DNA from: Clostridia bacterium
Lineage (GTDB): Bacteria; Bacillota; Clostridia; Christensenellales; Aristaeellaceae
Assembly (NCBI GenBank): GCA_017404985.1
Contig: JAFRBK010000052.1
Location: 109,198 to 173,197, forward strand
Direction: 5' to 3'
DNA: 64,000 nt
Shown here: positions 38,905 to 47,353 of the stretch, one piece after another
How the letters are laid out: every line of letters starts with the position of its first letter
How positions within the stretch are numbered: position 1 is the stretch's first letter
Notes under the pieces: generated by a model
Databases searched by the model: none
Told to the model about the DNA's origin: nothing
What the model saw: only the letters and a program-made list of their open reading frames with translations
Made by a program: the position numbers and the translations under genes

Positions 38905-40110
38905 TTAATCAGTGGCCTGGTTTTCCGTGGCGCCGATGGCGATGACGGAGGTGACGGTGCGGACAAATTTCCGGTCTTTGTATACGGCCAGCTTGTTCAG
39001 CATCCGGCCGCGGAACACCAGGGCCATCGTGTTTCCGCCGTCCAGGTTCAGGGCCTGGGTGACGCCGTGCTCCTTCATGATTTCGGCCATGCGCTGCAGG
39101 GTGGTTCCCTTGCTGTCGCTGTTCCGGCCCTGGGCGGAGAGAAGGAAATAATGGTTCGGTTCGATCATGCCCAGGGCATGCCGCGGCTCGATGCTTTTAT
39201 AGTACGTGTAGACCAGGTCGTTGATTTCCCCGTCCCGGATCAGGATCGGGCCGAAGCTGAACACGTTCCGGGCCCCCCGGGCCAGCAGCTCCTCGGCGGT
39301 GATCTCGTTGCACTGGTACACCTGAAGCGTTCCGTCGGGATACTGGGCCATCATATCCAGATTGGGCAGATGGTGGCCGGTTTTCTTATTGGTTTTGGAG
39401 GAGATCAGCTGCCCTTCCCGAATGATAATGCCCACGGTTTCCTTGGCTTGGATCCGGTTGGCATAGAAGTCGTCCGAAAAGGCCAGGACTGCTTTGGCTT
39501 CCCGGGCGATCACAAAGGGATACTGGAATTTTCTGCCCGGATGGGCCGGATCCGTGACCACGGTGCGGAAGGCTTCCCCGTTCCGGGCCCATATTTCTGT
39601 TTCAAACCACTCCAGCGGGATGGAAGAGTCGACCCGGCGGGTAATGACGACCTGCAGGTCCTGCCCCAGGTAGATCCAGAGGCCTTCCTCGTCGTTCTCA
39701 TAGAAATACTCGCCTTCCCCGGCCAGATACCCTTCCGCGTCCCGGGCAGGCCAGTCCGGCACCGGGGTCGGCGCCGGGGTTGCCAGCGGGGGCAGGGTCG
39801 GATGGGGCGCTTTCACGGCCCGGTCTGAGAACAGGGTGAGCCAGGTATCCGCATCGGTTTCGCCGGTTTCCGGCAGGCTGTTGGCCTGCTGGAACTGGCG
39901 GACGACCTTCGCGGTGTCCTCGGTATATTTTTTGTTGAAGTTGGAGGTTTTGAAATATCCGAGCTCATACAGGCGGTTTTTGAGCTGAGTGACCTCATTC
40001 CCCTTGGATCCCACCGTCAGGGGCAGAAAGCTGAGATCCTCGCCGCGGGAAAGGCCGGGCAGCAGCAGGAAAAGGGCCAGCATCAGGGAAAGCAGGCGCT
40101 TCAAAAACAT
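38905..40110 (-). CDS. Exported NAGPA-type phosphodiester glycosidase with peptidoglycan-binding domain
   Basis: Signal peptide (LKRLLSLMLALFLLLPGLSRG), then a PG_binding_1 domain (about residues 33-95: VGSKGNEVTQLKNRLYELGYF...DTWLTLF), a Pro/Thr linker, and a C-terminal NAGPA (DUF2233) domain with SFGPILIRDGEI and ALNLDGGNTMALVFRGRMLN. NAGPA-type enzymes cleave sugar phosphodiesters; with a wall-binding module it likely acts on wall polymers outside the cell. The start is uncertain among GTG 40113, ATG 40110 and TTG 40104, all behind GGAGG. Confidence 0.85.
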   Translation of the reverse strand: MFLKRLLSLMLALFLLLPGLSRGEDLSFLPLTVGSKGNEVTQLKNRLYELGYFKTSNFNKKYTEDTAKVVRQFQQANSLPETGETDADTWLTLFSDRAVKAPHPTLPPLATPAPTPVPDWPARDAEGYLAGEGEYFYENDEEGLWIYLGQDLQVVITRRVDSSIPLEWFETEIWARNGEAFRTVVTDPAHPGRKFQYPFVIAREAKAVLAFSDDFYANRIQAKETVGIIIREGQLISSKTNKKTGHHLPNLDMMAQYPDGTLQVYQCNEITAEELLARGARNVFSFGPILIRDGEINDLVYTYYKSIEPRHALGMIEPNHYFLLSAQGRNSDSKGTTLQRMAEIMKEHGVTQALNLDGGNTMALVFRGRMLNKLAVYKDRKFVRTVTSVIAIGATENQATD

Positions 40111-40177
40111 CACCTCCGGAAAGATCGTGCAGGCCGGGCGGCTCAGCTGCCGGTGGGCCGGTCATACCGGGCGGCTT

Positions 40178-40978
40178 TCAGCTGCCGGTGGACCGGTAAT
40201 GGCGCAGCGCCCGACGGAAGAGCGCGTAAAACAGGCCGAAGGAAACCGCACCGGCCAGTGGGCACAGGAAGGCGGCCCAGGCCGGCCAGCCGTACAGGGG
40301 CTTTCCCAGAATCCAGGCGGCGGGAACATGCAGCACCAGGGCGAAGGGCGCCACGACCGTGAACAGAATCCGCAGCGGGCGGGGATAGATGTCAATCGGG
40401 TAATCACAGGCGCTGCGCCCGCCGTAGGTCAGGGTGTTGGTCAGCTCCACGCTTTTGACACTCCAGATGACCAGGGACGCCTCGATTAGGAACAGCCCCA
40501 GGATCAGCAGGAACCCGAAGGCGATGGATTCCAGCAGCAGCAGGGCTTTGGGAAGGGACCAGGCAATCCGGGCCTGGATGCTGCCGAGGACCATGGATGC
40601 GACGCCGACAGCGATGCAGGCGATCCGGCGGGGATCCGCGGCGGAACAGAATACCTGGATCAGCACGCCCCGGGGACGGACCAGCAGCGTATCCAGCTGG
40701 CCGGTCCGGATCATATAAGGAAAGGCGCCGGTGATCCCCCGACCGAAGCATTCCGTCAGGTAGAAAGTCACGCTCATCAGGCCGTAGAAAAAGAACAGGT
40801 CGCCGGGCATCCACTGGTTCAGCCGGTCAAAGCGGTCGATGACCAGCATCAGGGCCATAAATTCCCCGCCTTCCATGACCAGCTGGGCCAGCGTCTGCAT
40901 CAGGAAAGAAGCGGGATACTGCAGCTGGCTGCGAATCTGGAGCCCCATGGAACGGCAGTAAAGACGGATCGTGTTCAT
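40178..40978 (-). CDS. ABC-2-type transporter permease
   Basis: 266-aa membrane protein with six helices, third gene of an exporter operon whose ATPase and first permease lie upstream on the same strand. ABC-2 family of the DUF990-like pair type (two unlike permeases with one ATPase). Starts MNTIRLYCRSMGLQIRSQLQ; 4 bases after the preceding permease. The substrate is unknown. Confidence 0.85.
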   Translation of the reverse strand: MNTIRLYCRSMGLQIRSQLQYPASFLMQTLAQLVMEGGEFMALMLVIDRFDRLNQWMPGDLFFFYGLMSVTFYLTECFGRGITGAFPYMIRTGQLDTLLVRPRGVLIQVFCSAADPRRIACIAVGVASMVLGSIQARIAWSLPKALLLLESIAFGFLLILGLFLIEASLVIWSVKSVELTNTLTYGGRSACDYPIDIYPRPLRILFTVVAPFALVLHVPAAWILGKPLYGWPAWAAFLCPLAGAVSFGLFYALFRRALRHYRSTGS

Positions 40979-40981
40979 GCT

Positions 40982-41773
40982 TCAGCCTCCCTGCACTACC
41001 ATGCGCTTTTGGTTCACTCGCCAGAACAGGAGCCCCGCCGCGGCCAGCGCTACCGTCCAGGCGGACTGCAGCAGCAGAATGCCCGGGGCGGCGGAGGCGG
41101 CATAGTCGCCGGTGTAGAGGCGAATCGGCGCATCCAGCAGCTGGGCATAGGGCAGGCGGGTGATGATCGGCTGCCAGCTGTCCGGGAACAGGGTCAGCGG
41201 CAGAATGTTGCCGGCAAAGACCATCATCAGCATGTTCAGCAGCGCCTGCATGCCCCGGGGATCCAGGGTGCGCATGGTGAAGGCCATCGTAATATTTTCC
41301 AGGGCGGAAACGCACAGGAGGCCGATGAACAGGGCCGGCAGGCTCGTGAGCAGGGCGGATGCGCCCGCCGGAGATGCCAGCCCCCAGCCTTCCGGCAGGA
41401 GGCAGGCGACGGCCAGCATCGGCACCGCCCGGAGCAGGCTGCCCACCAGCTTCTGGGCCAGAATCCGGACATAGTAATAGGTATACAGATGAAGAGGGCG
41501 GCACAGGTCATAGGCGATGCTGCCGGTCCGGATTTTGTCCGCCAGGTCCGGGTCCGTGGCCAGCAGCATCCGGAAAAAGGCCTGCTGCAGCCAGACGTAG
41601 GAGGAAATATGGCTGATGGGCACGGCCTGCGGCTTTCCGGCATAGAGGGCCCGGTAAAGGGCGATCAGGATCAGGCCAAAAAACAGCTGGCAGATGAAGC
41701 CGCCCAGCGCGGCGCCCCGGTACTGCAGTTCCATCCGGCGGCGCATCCGGAAAACACACCAGTATGCTCTCAT
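40982..41773 (-). CDS. ABC-2-type transporter permease
   Basis: 263 aa, about six membrane helices, beginning MRAYWCVFRMRRRMELQYRGAALGGF. It belongs to the same ABC-2 pair as the next gene. Its ATG overlaps the ATPase stop by 4 bases. Such ATPase-permease-permease sets export unknown substrates, often related to multidrug or bacteriocin exporters; nothing nearby names a substrate. Confidence 0.85.
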   Translation of the reverse strand: MRAYWCVFRMRRRMELQYRGAALGGFICQLFFGLILIALYRALYAGKPQAVPISHISSYVWLQQAFFRMLLATDPDLADKIRTGSIAYDLCRPLHLYTYYYVRILAQKLVGSLLRAVPMLAVACLLPEGWGLASPAGASALLTSLPALFIGLLCVSALENITMAFTMRTLDPRGMQALLNMLMMVFAGNILPLTLFPDSWQPIITRLPYAQLLDAPIRLYTGDYAASAAPGILLLQSAWTVALAAAGLLFWRVNQKRMVVQGG

Positions 41774-42585
41774 AGGCCCAGCTCCTGATACATGGCCGCG
41801 ATCACATGGTCGATATTGGGGTACTGGACGGTGAGCTCCTGCACGGGCAGGGCGTTCCGGTACCGGGCATACAGATCCTCCAGCGCGCCGTCAAACAGCT
41901 TGCTGCCATGGCCGAGCACCATGACCCGGCGGCAGAGGGCGGCAATATCCTCCATATCATGGGTGGTCAGCAGGATGGTGGTGCCCTTCTCCCGGTTTTC
42001 CCACTGCAGGAAGTCCCGCAGCGCCAGTTTGCTGACGGCGTCCAGCCCGATGGTGGGCTCATCCAGGAACAGGAGCTCCGGGCAGTGCAGCAGGGAGCCG
42101 CAAAGCTCCGCCCGCATCCGCTGGCCCAGGCTCAGCTGCCGGAGCGGCGTCCGCAGAAGGCTGCCCAGGTCCAGGGCCTCCGACAGCTCGTTCATCCGGC
42201 GGCGGAAATCCGCTTCCGGAACCCGATAGATTTCCCGCAGAAGGTCATAGCTGTCCAGCAGGGGAACATCCCACCAGAGCTGGGTGCGCTGGCCGAAGAC
42301 CACGCCGATCCGCCGGACATGCTCCTTCCGTTCCAGCCAGGGAACCCGGCCCCCGATCCGGACGGCGCCGCTGTCCGGCGTGAGGATGCCGGACAGCACC
42401 TTGACCGTGGTGGATTTCCCGGCGCCGTTCGGGCCGATATAGCCGACCAGTTCCCCCTGTTTCACGGTGAAGGATACGTCTTTCAGGGCCTCCACGGTCG
42501 TTTTTTCGCGCGCAAGAAAACCGCGGTCCTTCTTTTTGCGGACCGTGAAGGTTTTGCGCAGATGTTCCACGGTGATGTAGCTCAT
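41770..42585 (-). CDS. ABC-2 exporter ATP-binding protein
   Basis: 271-aa ATPase. Walker A GPNGAGKST, signature LSLGQRMRAEL, Walker B LLFLDEPTIGLD and switch His in LLTTHDM are intact. The insert after Walker A (VVFGQRTQLWWDVPLLDSYDLL) is the form typical of ATPases paired with DUF990-type permeases. First gene of the minus-strand operon, behind an attenuator-like leader. Confidence 0.92.
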   Translation of the reverse strand: MSYITVEHLRKTFTVRKKKDRGFLAREKTTVEALKDVSFTVKQGELVGYIGPNGAGKSTTVKVLSGILTPDSGAVRIGGRVPWLERKEHVRRIGVVFGQRTQLWWDVPLLDSYDLLREIYRVPEADFRRRMNELSEALDLGSLLRTPLRQLSLGQRMRAELCGSLLHCPELLFLDEPTIGLDAVSKLALRDFLQWENREKGTTILLTTHDMEDIAALCRRVMVLGHGSKLFDGALEDLYARYRNALPVQELTVQYPNIDHVIAAMYQELGL

Positions 42586-42609
42586 GGAAGGTTTCCTTTC
42601 CCGGCAGAG

Positions 42610-42715
42610 AAAAAACCTCTGCAGAAGGTCTGAAATTCAGGATTGCAGAGGCTTACGGGCATTCACGCAAGCATGTGTGTGGGGAGATCATAGCAGGGAT
42701 CGTTTTTTCTGTCAA
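42610..42715 (-). promoter_or_regulatory. Promoter and terminator-like leader of the ABC exporter operon
   Basis: Minus-strand promoter TTGACA (42715-42710), 17 bases, TATGAT (42692-42687). The transcript then meets a small hairpin (GCTTGCG 42672-42666 with CGTAAGC 42657-42651) and directly after it CCTCTGCA (42651-42644) pairing with TGCAGAGG (42623-42616), followed by a T6 run (42615-42610). The ATG comes 25 bases later. This is a complete intrinsic terminator inside the 5' leader. Confidence 0.7.
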
Positions 42716-42719
42716 GTTG

Positions 42720-42748
42720 TTGCGTTTTCGGGGAAGACCGGATATGAT
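42720..42748 (+). promoter_or_regulatory. Promoter of the L,D-transpeptidase gene
   Basis: TTGCGT (42720-42725), 17 bases and TATGAT (42743-42748); divergent from the ABC operon promoter. Confidence 0.6.
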
Positions 42749-42798
42749 ATACAGGGGATTTGTTCCGGTACGGGAACCGGTCCCCGGAAGGAGATTAT

Positions 42799-44076
42799 AT
42801 GAAGAAACTGATTGCAGCGGCGCTGGCAGTGCTGATGCTTTTCTCCCTGGCCCTGGCGGAATCCTCAGGGGACGGGGACCTGGTGATCGAGGAAGTCATC
42901 CTGGATGAGGAGAATCCGGAAGGCAAGCTGCCGGAGGCCACGGAAGCGCCGGCCGCGGCGGAAAAGACGGTTTTCACGCCTTCCTACGGCAGCCCCTATT
43001 CCTCGGACCTGGGCTCTTCCTACTGGACCCTGCCGATGGACATCACCGATGAGGAAGCGGTCTGGAAGATGCTGATGGAACCCATGACGGTGGTGAGGAT
43101 CGGCAGCGGCAACCAGGAAAAGAAGCAGACCTATCTGTACAAGGAGCCGGACGAAAACAGCAAAAAGGTCGGCGTGGTGACCCGGGACAGCCAGGGCGTC
43201 CGCGTGATTGAAAAGCTGGACAGCGGATGGTCCCTGGTGGAATGCTATTCCAGTTCCTTTCACGACACCAAGGTGAAGGCCTGGAACATGCTGGTGCAGG
43301 GCTACATTAAAACGGAATACCTGACCCAGGTGCAGCCGAATCCGAATCTGGGCATCGTGGTGGACAAGCTGACCCAGCGACTGTACATTTTCCAGGACGG
43401 GAAACTGCTGACGACGCTGTTGTGCTCCACGGGCCTGGTGCAGCACAACGGCAGCAAATGGCAGCCCTACAACGAGACCCGGTCCGGGGAGTTCATGCTG
43501 ATGAGCAAGGTCGGCACCCTGAAAAGCGACCGCCTGCTGTGCGATATGGCGATCCGCTTCAACAGCGGGGATATGGTCCATGAGGTTCCCCATGTGATCC
43601 AAGCGGACGGGAAGACCAAGAACTACAACTCCACCGAGCCGAAGCTGGGCACCAAGTGCAGCCACGGCTGCATCCGCGTGCAGCGGAACAAAACGCCGGA
43701 AGGCATTAACATGGGCTGGCTATGGAACCAGGTGAAAAGCGGCAGCCGCGTCAAGTTTGTCATCTGGGAAGACTGGCAGGGGCGGCAGATTGATTATCCG
43801 GACCCGGACACGGTGCTGTACTACAACCCGAACGGGGGCGACTACTACCACCGGGCGGAAACCTGCTACATGGCCAAAAAACTGACCTTCAGCCCCTTCA
43901 CCTATGCGGAGCTGGATGAGGGAGCGTTTGCGAAGCTGAAGTTCTGCCCCTACTGCGGGCCGGCGCTGCGGACGGCGGAGATCGATGCCATCAACGAACG
44001 CTATGCCGAGGGCGGGGACCACGATGAAAACCTGACCATGCTCCGGCAGGAATACGAGCAGTATATGGCCGAATGA
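42799..44076 (+). CDS. L,D-transpeptidase (YkuD domain)
   Basis: 425 aa. Signal peptide MKKLIAAALAVLMLFSLALA, an acidic linker, an SH3-like region (about residues 95-170), then the YkuD domain with the catalytic Cys in SHGCIRVQ. A C-terminal segment has CYMAKK and CPYCGP, two paired cysteine sites unusual for the family. It would form 3-3 or lipoprotein-type cross-links in peptidoglycan. ATG 42799 follows AAGGAG; the frame extends to 42760 without a signal. Confidence 0.9.
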   Translation: MKKLIAAALAVLMLFSLALAESSGDGDLVIEEVILDEENPEGKLPEATEAPAAAEKTVFTPSYGSPYSSDLGSSYWTLPMDITDEEAVWKMLMEPMTVVRIGSGNQEKKQTYLYKEPDENSKKVGVVTRDSQGVRVIEKLDSGWSLVECYSSSFHDTKVKAWNMLVQGYIKTEYLTQVQPNPNLGIVVDKLTQRLYIFQDGKLLTTLLCSTGLVQHNGSKWQPYNETRSGEFMLMSKVGTLKSDRLLCDMAIRFNSGDMVHEVPHVIQADGKTKNYNSTEPKLGTKCSHGCIRVQRNKTPEGINMGWLWNQVKSGSRVKFVIWEDWQGRQIDYPDPDTVLYYNPNGGDYYHRAETCYMAKKLTFSPFTYAELDEGAFAKLKFCPYCGPALRTAEIDAINERYAEGGDHDENLTMLRQEYEQYMAE

Positions 44077-44112
44077 AAAACGAAGAAAAAATGTGATTTA
44101 AAGAGAAAAACA

Positions 44113-44152
44113 AAGGGAAACCCGGAAAATGCCGGACTTCCCTTCTTTTTTT
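44113..44152 (+). terminator. Terminator after the L,D-transpeptidase gene
   Basis: AAGGGAA (44113-44119) and CCGG pair with CCGG and TTCCCTT (44138-44144), followed by a T-run to 44152. Confidence 0.8.
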
Positions 44153-44194
44153 GACCTTTTATTACTTTGACTTTCTTTGACCTTAGTGTATACT
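44151..44194 (+). promoter_or_regulatory. CtsR-type operator and hsp20 promoter
   Basis: Read on the minus strand, 44182-44166 is GGTCAAA-GAA-AGTCAAA, an exact fit to the CtsR tandem heptad (RGTCAAANANRGTCAAA). A further GGTCAAA half-site is at 44157-44151. The operator covers the -35 TTGACT (44167-44172); the -10 is TATACT (44189-44194), 16 bases on. Confidence 0.8.
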
Positions 44195-44309
44195 ATAATC
44201 AGCGTTCGGGAGAACGGGGGCGGCCAAAGACCGCAGCAAGATTGAAACCAAACGGTTCCTTCCGGCGGAAACCCGCCGGGGCGGACCCTGATGAAATGGA
44301 GGTTTTTGT

Positions 44310-44768
44310 ATGAGTAACTATCTTCCCAGCCTGTTTCGTGAGAATCTGATGGATGTGTTCAATGACTTTGACCGGGATTTCTTCCGGGGCTTCGGCCGGC
44401 CTGAGCAGATGCTGTACGGCAAACACGCGGACCGCATGATGAAGACCGACGTGAAGGAAACCGAGGAAGGCTACGTGGTGGACGTGGACCTGCCCGGCTT
44501 CAAGAAGGAAGAAATCAACCTGACCCTGGAGAACGGCTGCCTGACCATCTCCACCCAGAAGGGGATTGAAAACAAGGAGGAGGACAAGCAGGGCAGGGTG
44601 CTGCGCCAGGAGCGGTACTCCGGCACCATGAGCCGCAGCTTCTATGTGGGCGAGAACCTCACGGAAGAGGATATCAAGGCCAAGTACGAAAACGGCGTCC
44701 TGAGCCTGGAAATCCCGAAGAAGGATCCGGCGAAGGTGAACACCAAGAAGCAGATTCTGATTGGATGA
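44310..44768 (+). CDS. Small heat-shock protein, Hsp20/alpha-crystallin
   Basis: 152-aa chaperone that holds unfolding proteins. The alpha-crystallin domain spans about residues 42-140, with DLPGFKKEEI and the C-terminal AKYENGVLSLEIPKK motif. Start ATG after GGAGG at a leader of about 110 bases from the promoter. A CtsR operator in front puts it in the class III heat-shock group. Confidence 0.94.
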   Translation: MSNYLPSLFRENLMDVFNDFDRDFFRGFGRPEQMLYGKHADRMMKTDVKETEEGYVVDVDLPGFKKEEINLTLENGCLTISTQKGIENKEEDKQGRVLRQERYSGTMSRSFYVGENLTEEDIKAKYENGVLSLEIPKKDPAKVNTKKQILIG

Positions 44769-44783
44769 TGGATGACCCGATGA

Positions 44784-44816
44784 ACGGGCCCCGGCCAAGC
44801 GCCGGGGCCCGTTTTT
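44784..44816 (+). terminator. Terminator after hsp20
   Basis: ACGGGCCCCGGC and GCCGGGGCCCGT form a 12-bp perfect stem with a 5-base loop, then TTTTT. The convergent glycosyltransferase gene ends at its edge. Confidence 0.9.
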
Positions 44817-45631
44817 CACAGGTCCAAACCGAAACGGAACAGATAGATCCAGAGGGTTCTCCGGTGGGCCTCATATTCCCCCCGGGAGACATACAGGTCC
44901 TTCAGGACGCGGTACAGGCGGATTTTGATCCGGATATTTTTGAGGGGGTGCAGGACGGAATCCAGTACCTGGCGGAAGGAAGTGCTACTGGGGGTGCGCC
45001 GGTAATCGTAGACGGAATCCTTCATGAAGGCAATGGTGTCCGCCTGCTTCAGATAGGACATCACGAAGGAAAAATCCTCCCCCCAGAAAAGGGTTTCATC
45101 AAAGCGGAGGCTTCCCACCAGGTCCCGCCGGAAAAGCTTGTTCCACAGGACGCCGTAAAAGTAGCTGTTGGACCGGCGATTGAGGATTTCAAGCATCCGG
45201 TGGCCGGAAACGGTATCCTCCCGGTTGGCCAGGTTTTTATAGCGCGCATGGTCCCCGATGTATTCCGTATAGCCGGAAAGGACCAGATCGGCGGCATCCG
45301 CCTCGGCCCGGCGGACCAGCAGCCGGAGGGAATCCGGCGGAAGGCTGTCATCCGCGTCGGCGAAACGGATATATTTCCCGGTGCAGAGGTTAAGCGCCCG
45401 GTTCCGGGCGGCGGAAACGCCGGAACGGGGCTGGGACAGCACCGTGAGCCGGGGATCCTTTTCGGCATACTGCCGGGCAACGGCCAGCGTCTGATCGGTA
45501 CTGCCGTCATCCACCAGAAAAACCTGCAGGGACGGATAGGACTGGGCCAGAAGGCTGTCCAGCAGGCGGGGAAGGGCTTTTTCCTCGTTATGGGCGGGAA
45601 TGATGACGCTGACCAGCGGGGGGGCATTCAA
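44816..45631 (-). CDS. Family 2 glycosyltransferase
   Basis: 271-aa GT-A enzyme starting MNAPPLVSVIIPAHNEEKAL. Nucleotide-sugar residues are in VDDGSTDQTL and the metal DXD in FADADDS; GEDFSFVMSYLKQ is the usual later motif. It likely adds a sugar to a surface polysaccharide, but no partner genes are beside it. The stop lies in the hsp20 terminator. Start ATG/GTG context is ordinary. Confidence 0.9.
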   Translation of the reverse strand: MNAPPLVSVIIPAHNEEKALPRLLDSLLAQSYPSLQVFLVDDGSTDQTLAVARQYAEKDPRLTVLSQPRSGVSAARNRALNLCTGKYIRFADADDSLPPDSLRLLVRRAEADAADLVLSGYTEYIGDHARYKNLANREDTVSGHRMLEILNRRSNSYFYGVLWNKLFRRDLVGSLRFDETLFWGEDFSFVMSYLKQADTIAFMKDSVYDYRRTPSSTSFRQVLDSVLHPLKNIRIKIRLYRVLKDLYVSRGEYEAHRRTLWIYLFRFGLDL

Positions 45632-45699
45632 CAGGGCGAATCCCTCTCTTTCCGAAAAGCTCGAAACGAAACCGAAAAACGGAACGCAACAAATCTATT

Positions 45700-45874
45700 C
45701 TACCATGAAAAGAAACGGAAGAAAAGGGAAGAATGGAGGCGGAAGAAAAGGGGCCGGATGTGTCGGATGAAATAAGGGACGATGAAGGAGTGGAGACGGG
45801 AAAGGAATGGGCGAAGGATAGGAACGGGTGAAGAAAGGGGATGACTGGACAGGGGAGGAAAAAAACGGTACAAT
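45700..45874 (+). promoter_or_regulatory. Purine-rich intergenic tract with promoter
   Basis: The gap 45632-45918 is strikingly G/A-rich on the plus strand from about 45700 to 45868, with no open gene. At its end TGGACA (45846-45851), 17 bases and TACAAT (45869-45874) form the promoter of the next gene. Confidence 0.55.
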
Positions 45875-45918
45875 AAGCTGCAAAAAACCGCCGCGGGCGC
45901 GGCAGGAAGGGAGACGAC

Positions 45919-47034
45919 ATGAATCCGAAACTGAAGAAGATTCTGAGCGCCGCCTTTGTCGTTCTGTCCATATCCGTGGTGGTAATCATCGCTTTCAGCA
46001 ATACAGAGTTCAAAGATGCCTGGTCTGCGCTGCGCCAGATGGACTGGCGCTGGACGGTGGGGCTTTTTTTCTGCTGGCTGGTTTACGCGGGGTGCGAAAG
46101 CCTGGGGACCTGCTTTTACCTGCGGTCCCAGGGCTTCAAAATCTCCCCGTTCCGGACGCTGATCTGCACCCTGATCGGGTTTTATTACAGCAACATCACG
46201 CCCAGTGCCGCCGGCGGGCAGCCCATGCAGATCAATTCGCTGCGGAAGGCCGGCATTCCGGTGGGATACGGAACCGTCGCGGTTTCGGTGCGCTTTATTT
46301 CCAACCAGATCCTGATCTGCCTGACCGGGATCCTGCTGATGGTGTTCAACCGGGATTTCGTGTACCGCCAGCTGGGGGACGCGGTCTGGTTTGTCCGGCT
46401 TGGCCTGGTATGCAATTTTGTGCCGGTGCCGATGATCCTGCTGGCCGCCTTCAAGCGGAACTGGGTGCAGAAACTGGCCCAGAAGCTGATCGATTTTCTC
46501 GCCCGGATCCACCTGGTCCGCGATAAGGACAGGACGATGGCCAAGCTGACGGAGACGCTGGACGACTACCATACGGCGATGATGGAACTGAGCCGTTCCC
46601 TGGGGCGGATTCTGGTCCAGTTCCTGTGCAGCGCGGCCAGCCTGGCGGGCCTGTTTTCAACGATTGTGTTTGTGTATTATGCCTTCGGGCAGTCCGGGAC
46701 GCCGGCCTGGCAGATCTTTACGCTGAGCGCGCTTCTGTTCGTCAGCGCCAGCTATACGCCCCTTCCCGGGGCGAGCGGCGCCCAGGAGGGCGGATTCCTG
46801 CTGTATTTCAAGGGCATTTTTCACAGCGGGATTATCGGCCTGGCCCTGCTGGTCTGGCGGTTCTTCACCTATTACCTATTCCTGCTGGTCGGCGTGGTGA
46901 TGCTGTTTGTGGAAAAGGCCGCCATCCGCAGGGCCAAGAAACAGGAAGCGGAAAAACAGGACAGGGAAAAAGAGGCGGAAGAAAAAGAGACGGTTATTCC
47001 GGACAGGACAGATCAGCAATCTGCTCAATCATAG
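45919..47034 (+). CDS. LPG-synthase-like flippase-domain membrane protein (UPF0104)
   Basis: 371-aa protein with about eight membrane helices in the lysylphosphatidylglycerol synthase TM family (PF03706). The conserved YYSNITPSAAGGQPMQI and FVSASYTPLPGASGAQEGGF segments are present. It lacks the cytoplasmic aminoacyl-transferase domain of MprF, so a lipid-translocating role is more likely than lysylation. The C-terminal tail is charged. ATG after GGAAGGGAG. Its 3' end overlaps the convergent arsR gene by 41 bases. Confidence 0.88.
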   Translation: MNPKLKKILSAAFVVLSISVVVIIAFSNTEFKDAWSALRQMDWRWTVGLFFCWLVYAGCESLGTCFYLRSQGFKISPFRTLICTLIGFYYSNITPSAAGGQPMQINSLRKAGIPVGYGTVAVSVRFISNQILICLTGILLMVFNRDFVYRQLGDAVWFVRLGLVCNFVPVPMILLAAFKRNWVQKLAQKLIDFLARIHLVRDKDRTMAKLTETLDDYHTAMMELSRSLGRILVQFLCSAASLAGLFSTIVFVYYAFGQSGTPAWQIFTLSALLFVSASYTPLPGASGAQEGGFLLYFKGIFHSGIIGLALLVWRFFTYYLFLLVGVVMLFVEKAAIRRAKKQEAEKQDREKEAEEKETVIPDRTDQQSAQS

Positions 47035-47353
47035 GGTGCAGCGCGCGGACGCAGGGCGTGTCCGCCGCACGGTAATAGACTTCCTTTCCTTCCCGCCGGC
47101 TCTGGATCAGGCCGGCGGTTTTCAACAGCTTCAGATGGTGCGCCAGCGCCGGGCTGGACATGCCCAGCAGCGCGGACAGGTTCAGCGGGCACTCTTCGCA
47201 GTGGCAGAGGATCCAGAACAGCCTCAGCCGGGTATTATCGCTGAGCAGTTTCATCAGGTCGGCCGTGGCCGAAAAGGCTTCCACCGCCGGCATATGGTCA
47301 AACATCTGCTCCGTTTCATCATGATGGTGGTGGGGAAGATGGTTTTCCGTCAA
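46994..47353 (-). CDS. ArsR/SmtB-family metal-sensing regulator
   Basis: 119-aa winged-helix repressor: SALLGMSSPALAHHLKLLKTAGL is the HTH, and SRREGKEVYYRAAD the wing. The N terminus HLPHHHHDE and the cysteines in CHCEECPLN are candidate metal ligands. The start is TTG 47353, which overlaps the ATPase stop (TTGA) and has GGGAGG 9 bases upstream. Last gene of the metal-efflux operon, which it likely controls through the palindrome at 49524-49541. Confidence 0.88.
   Translation of the reverse strand: MTENHLPHHHHDETEQMFDHMPAVEAFSATADLMKLLSDNTRLRLFWILCHCEECPLNLSALLGMSSPALAHHLKLLKTAGLIQSRREGKEVYYRAADTPCVRALHPMIEQIADLSCPE

Noticed and set aside
42653-42691. 12-codon leader peptide frame before the ABC operon (minus strand)
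   Set aside because: Its ATG lies within the -10 hexamer, so it would not be transcribed, and it has no ribosome site.
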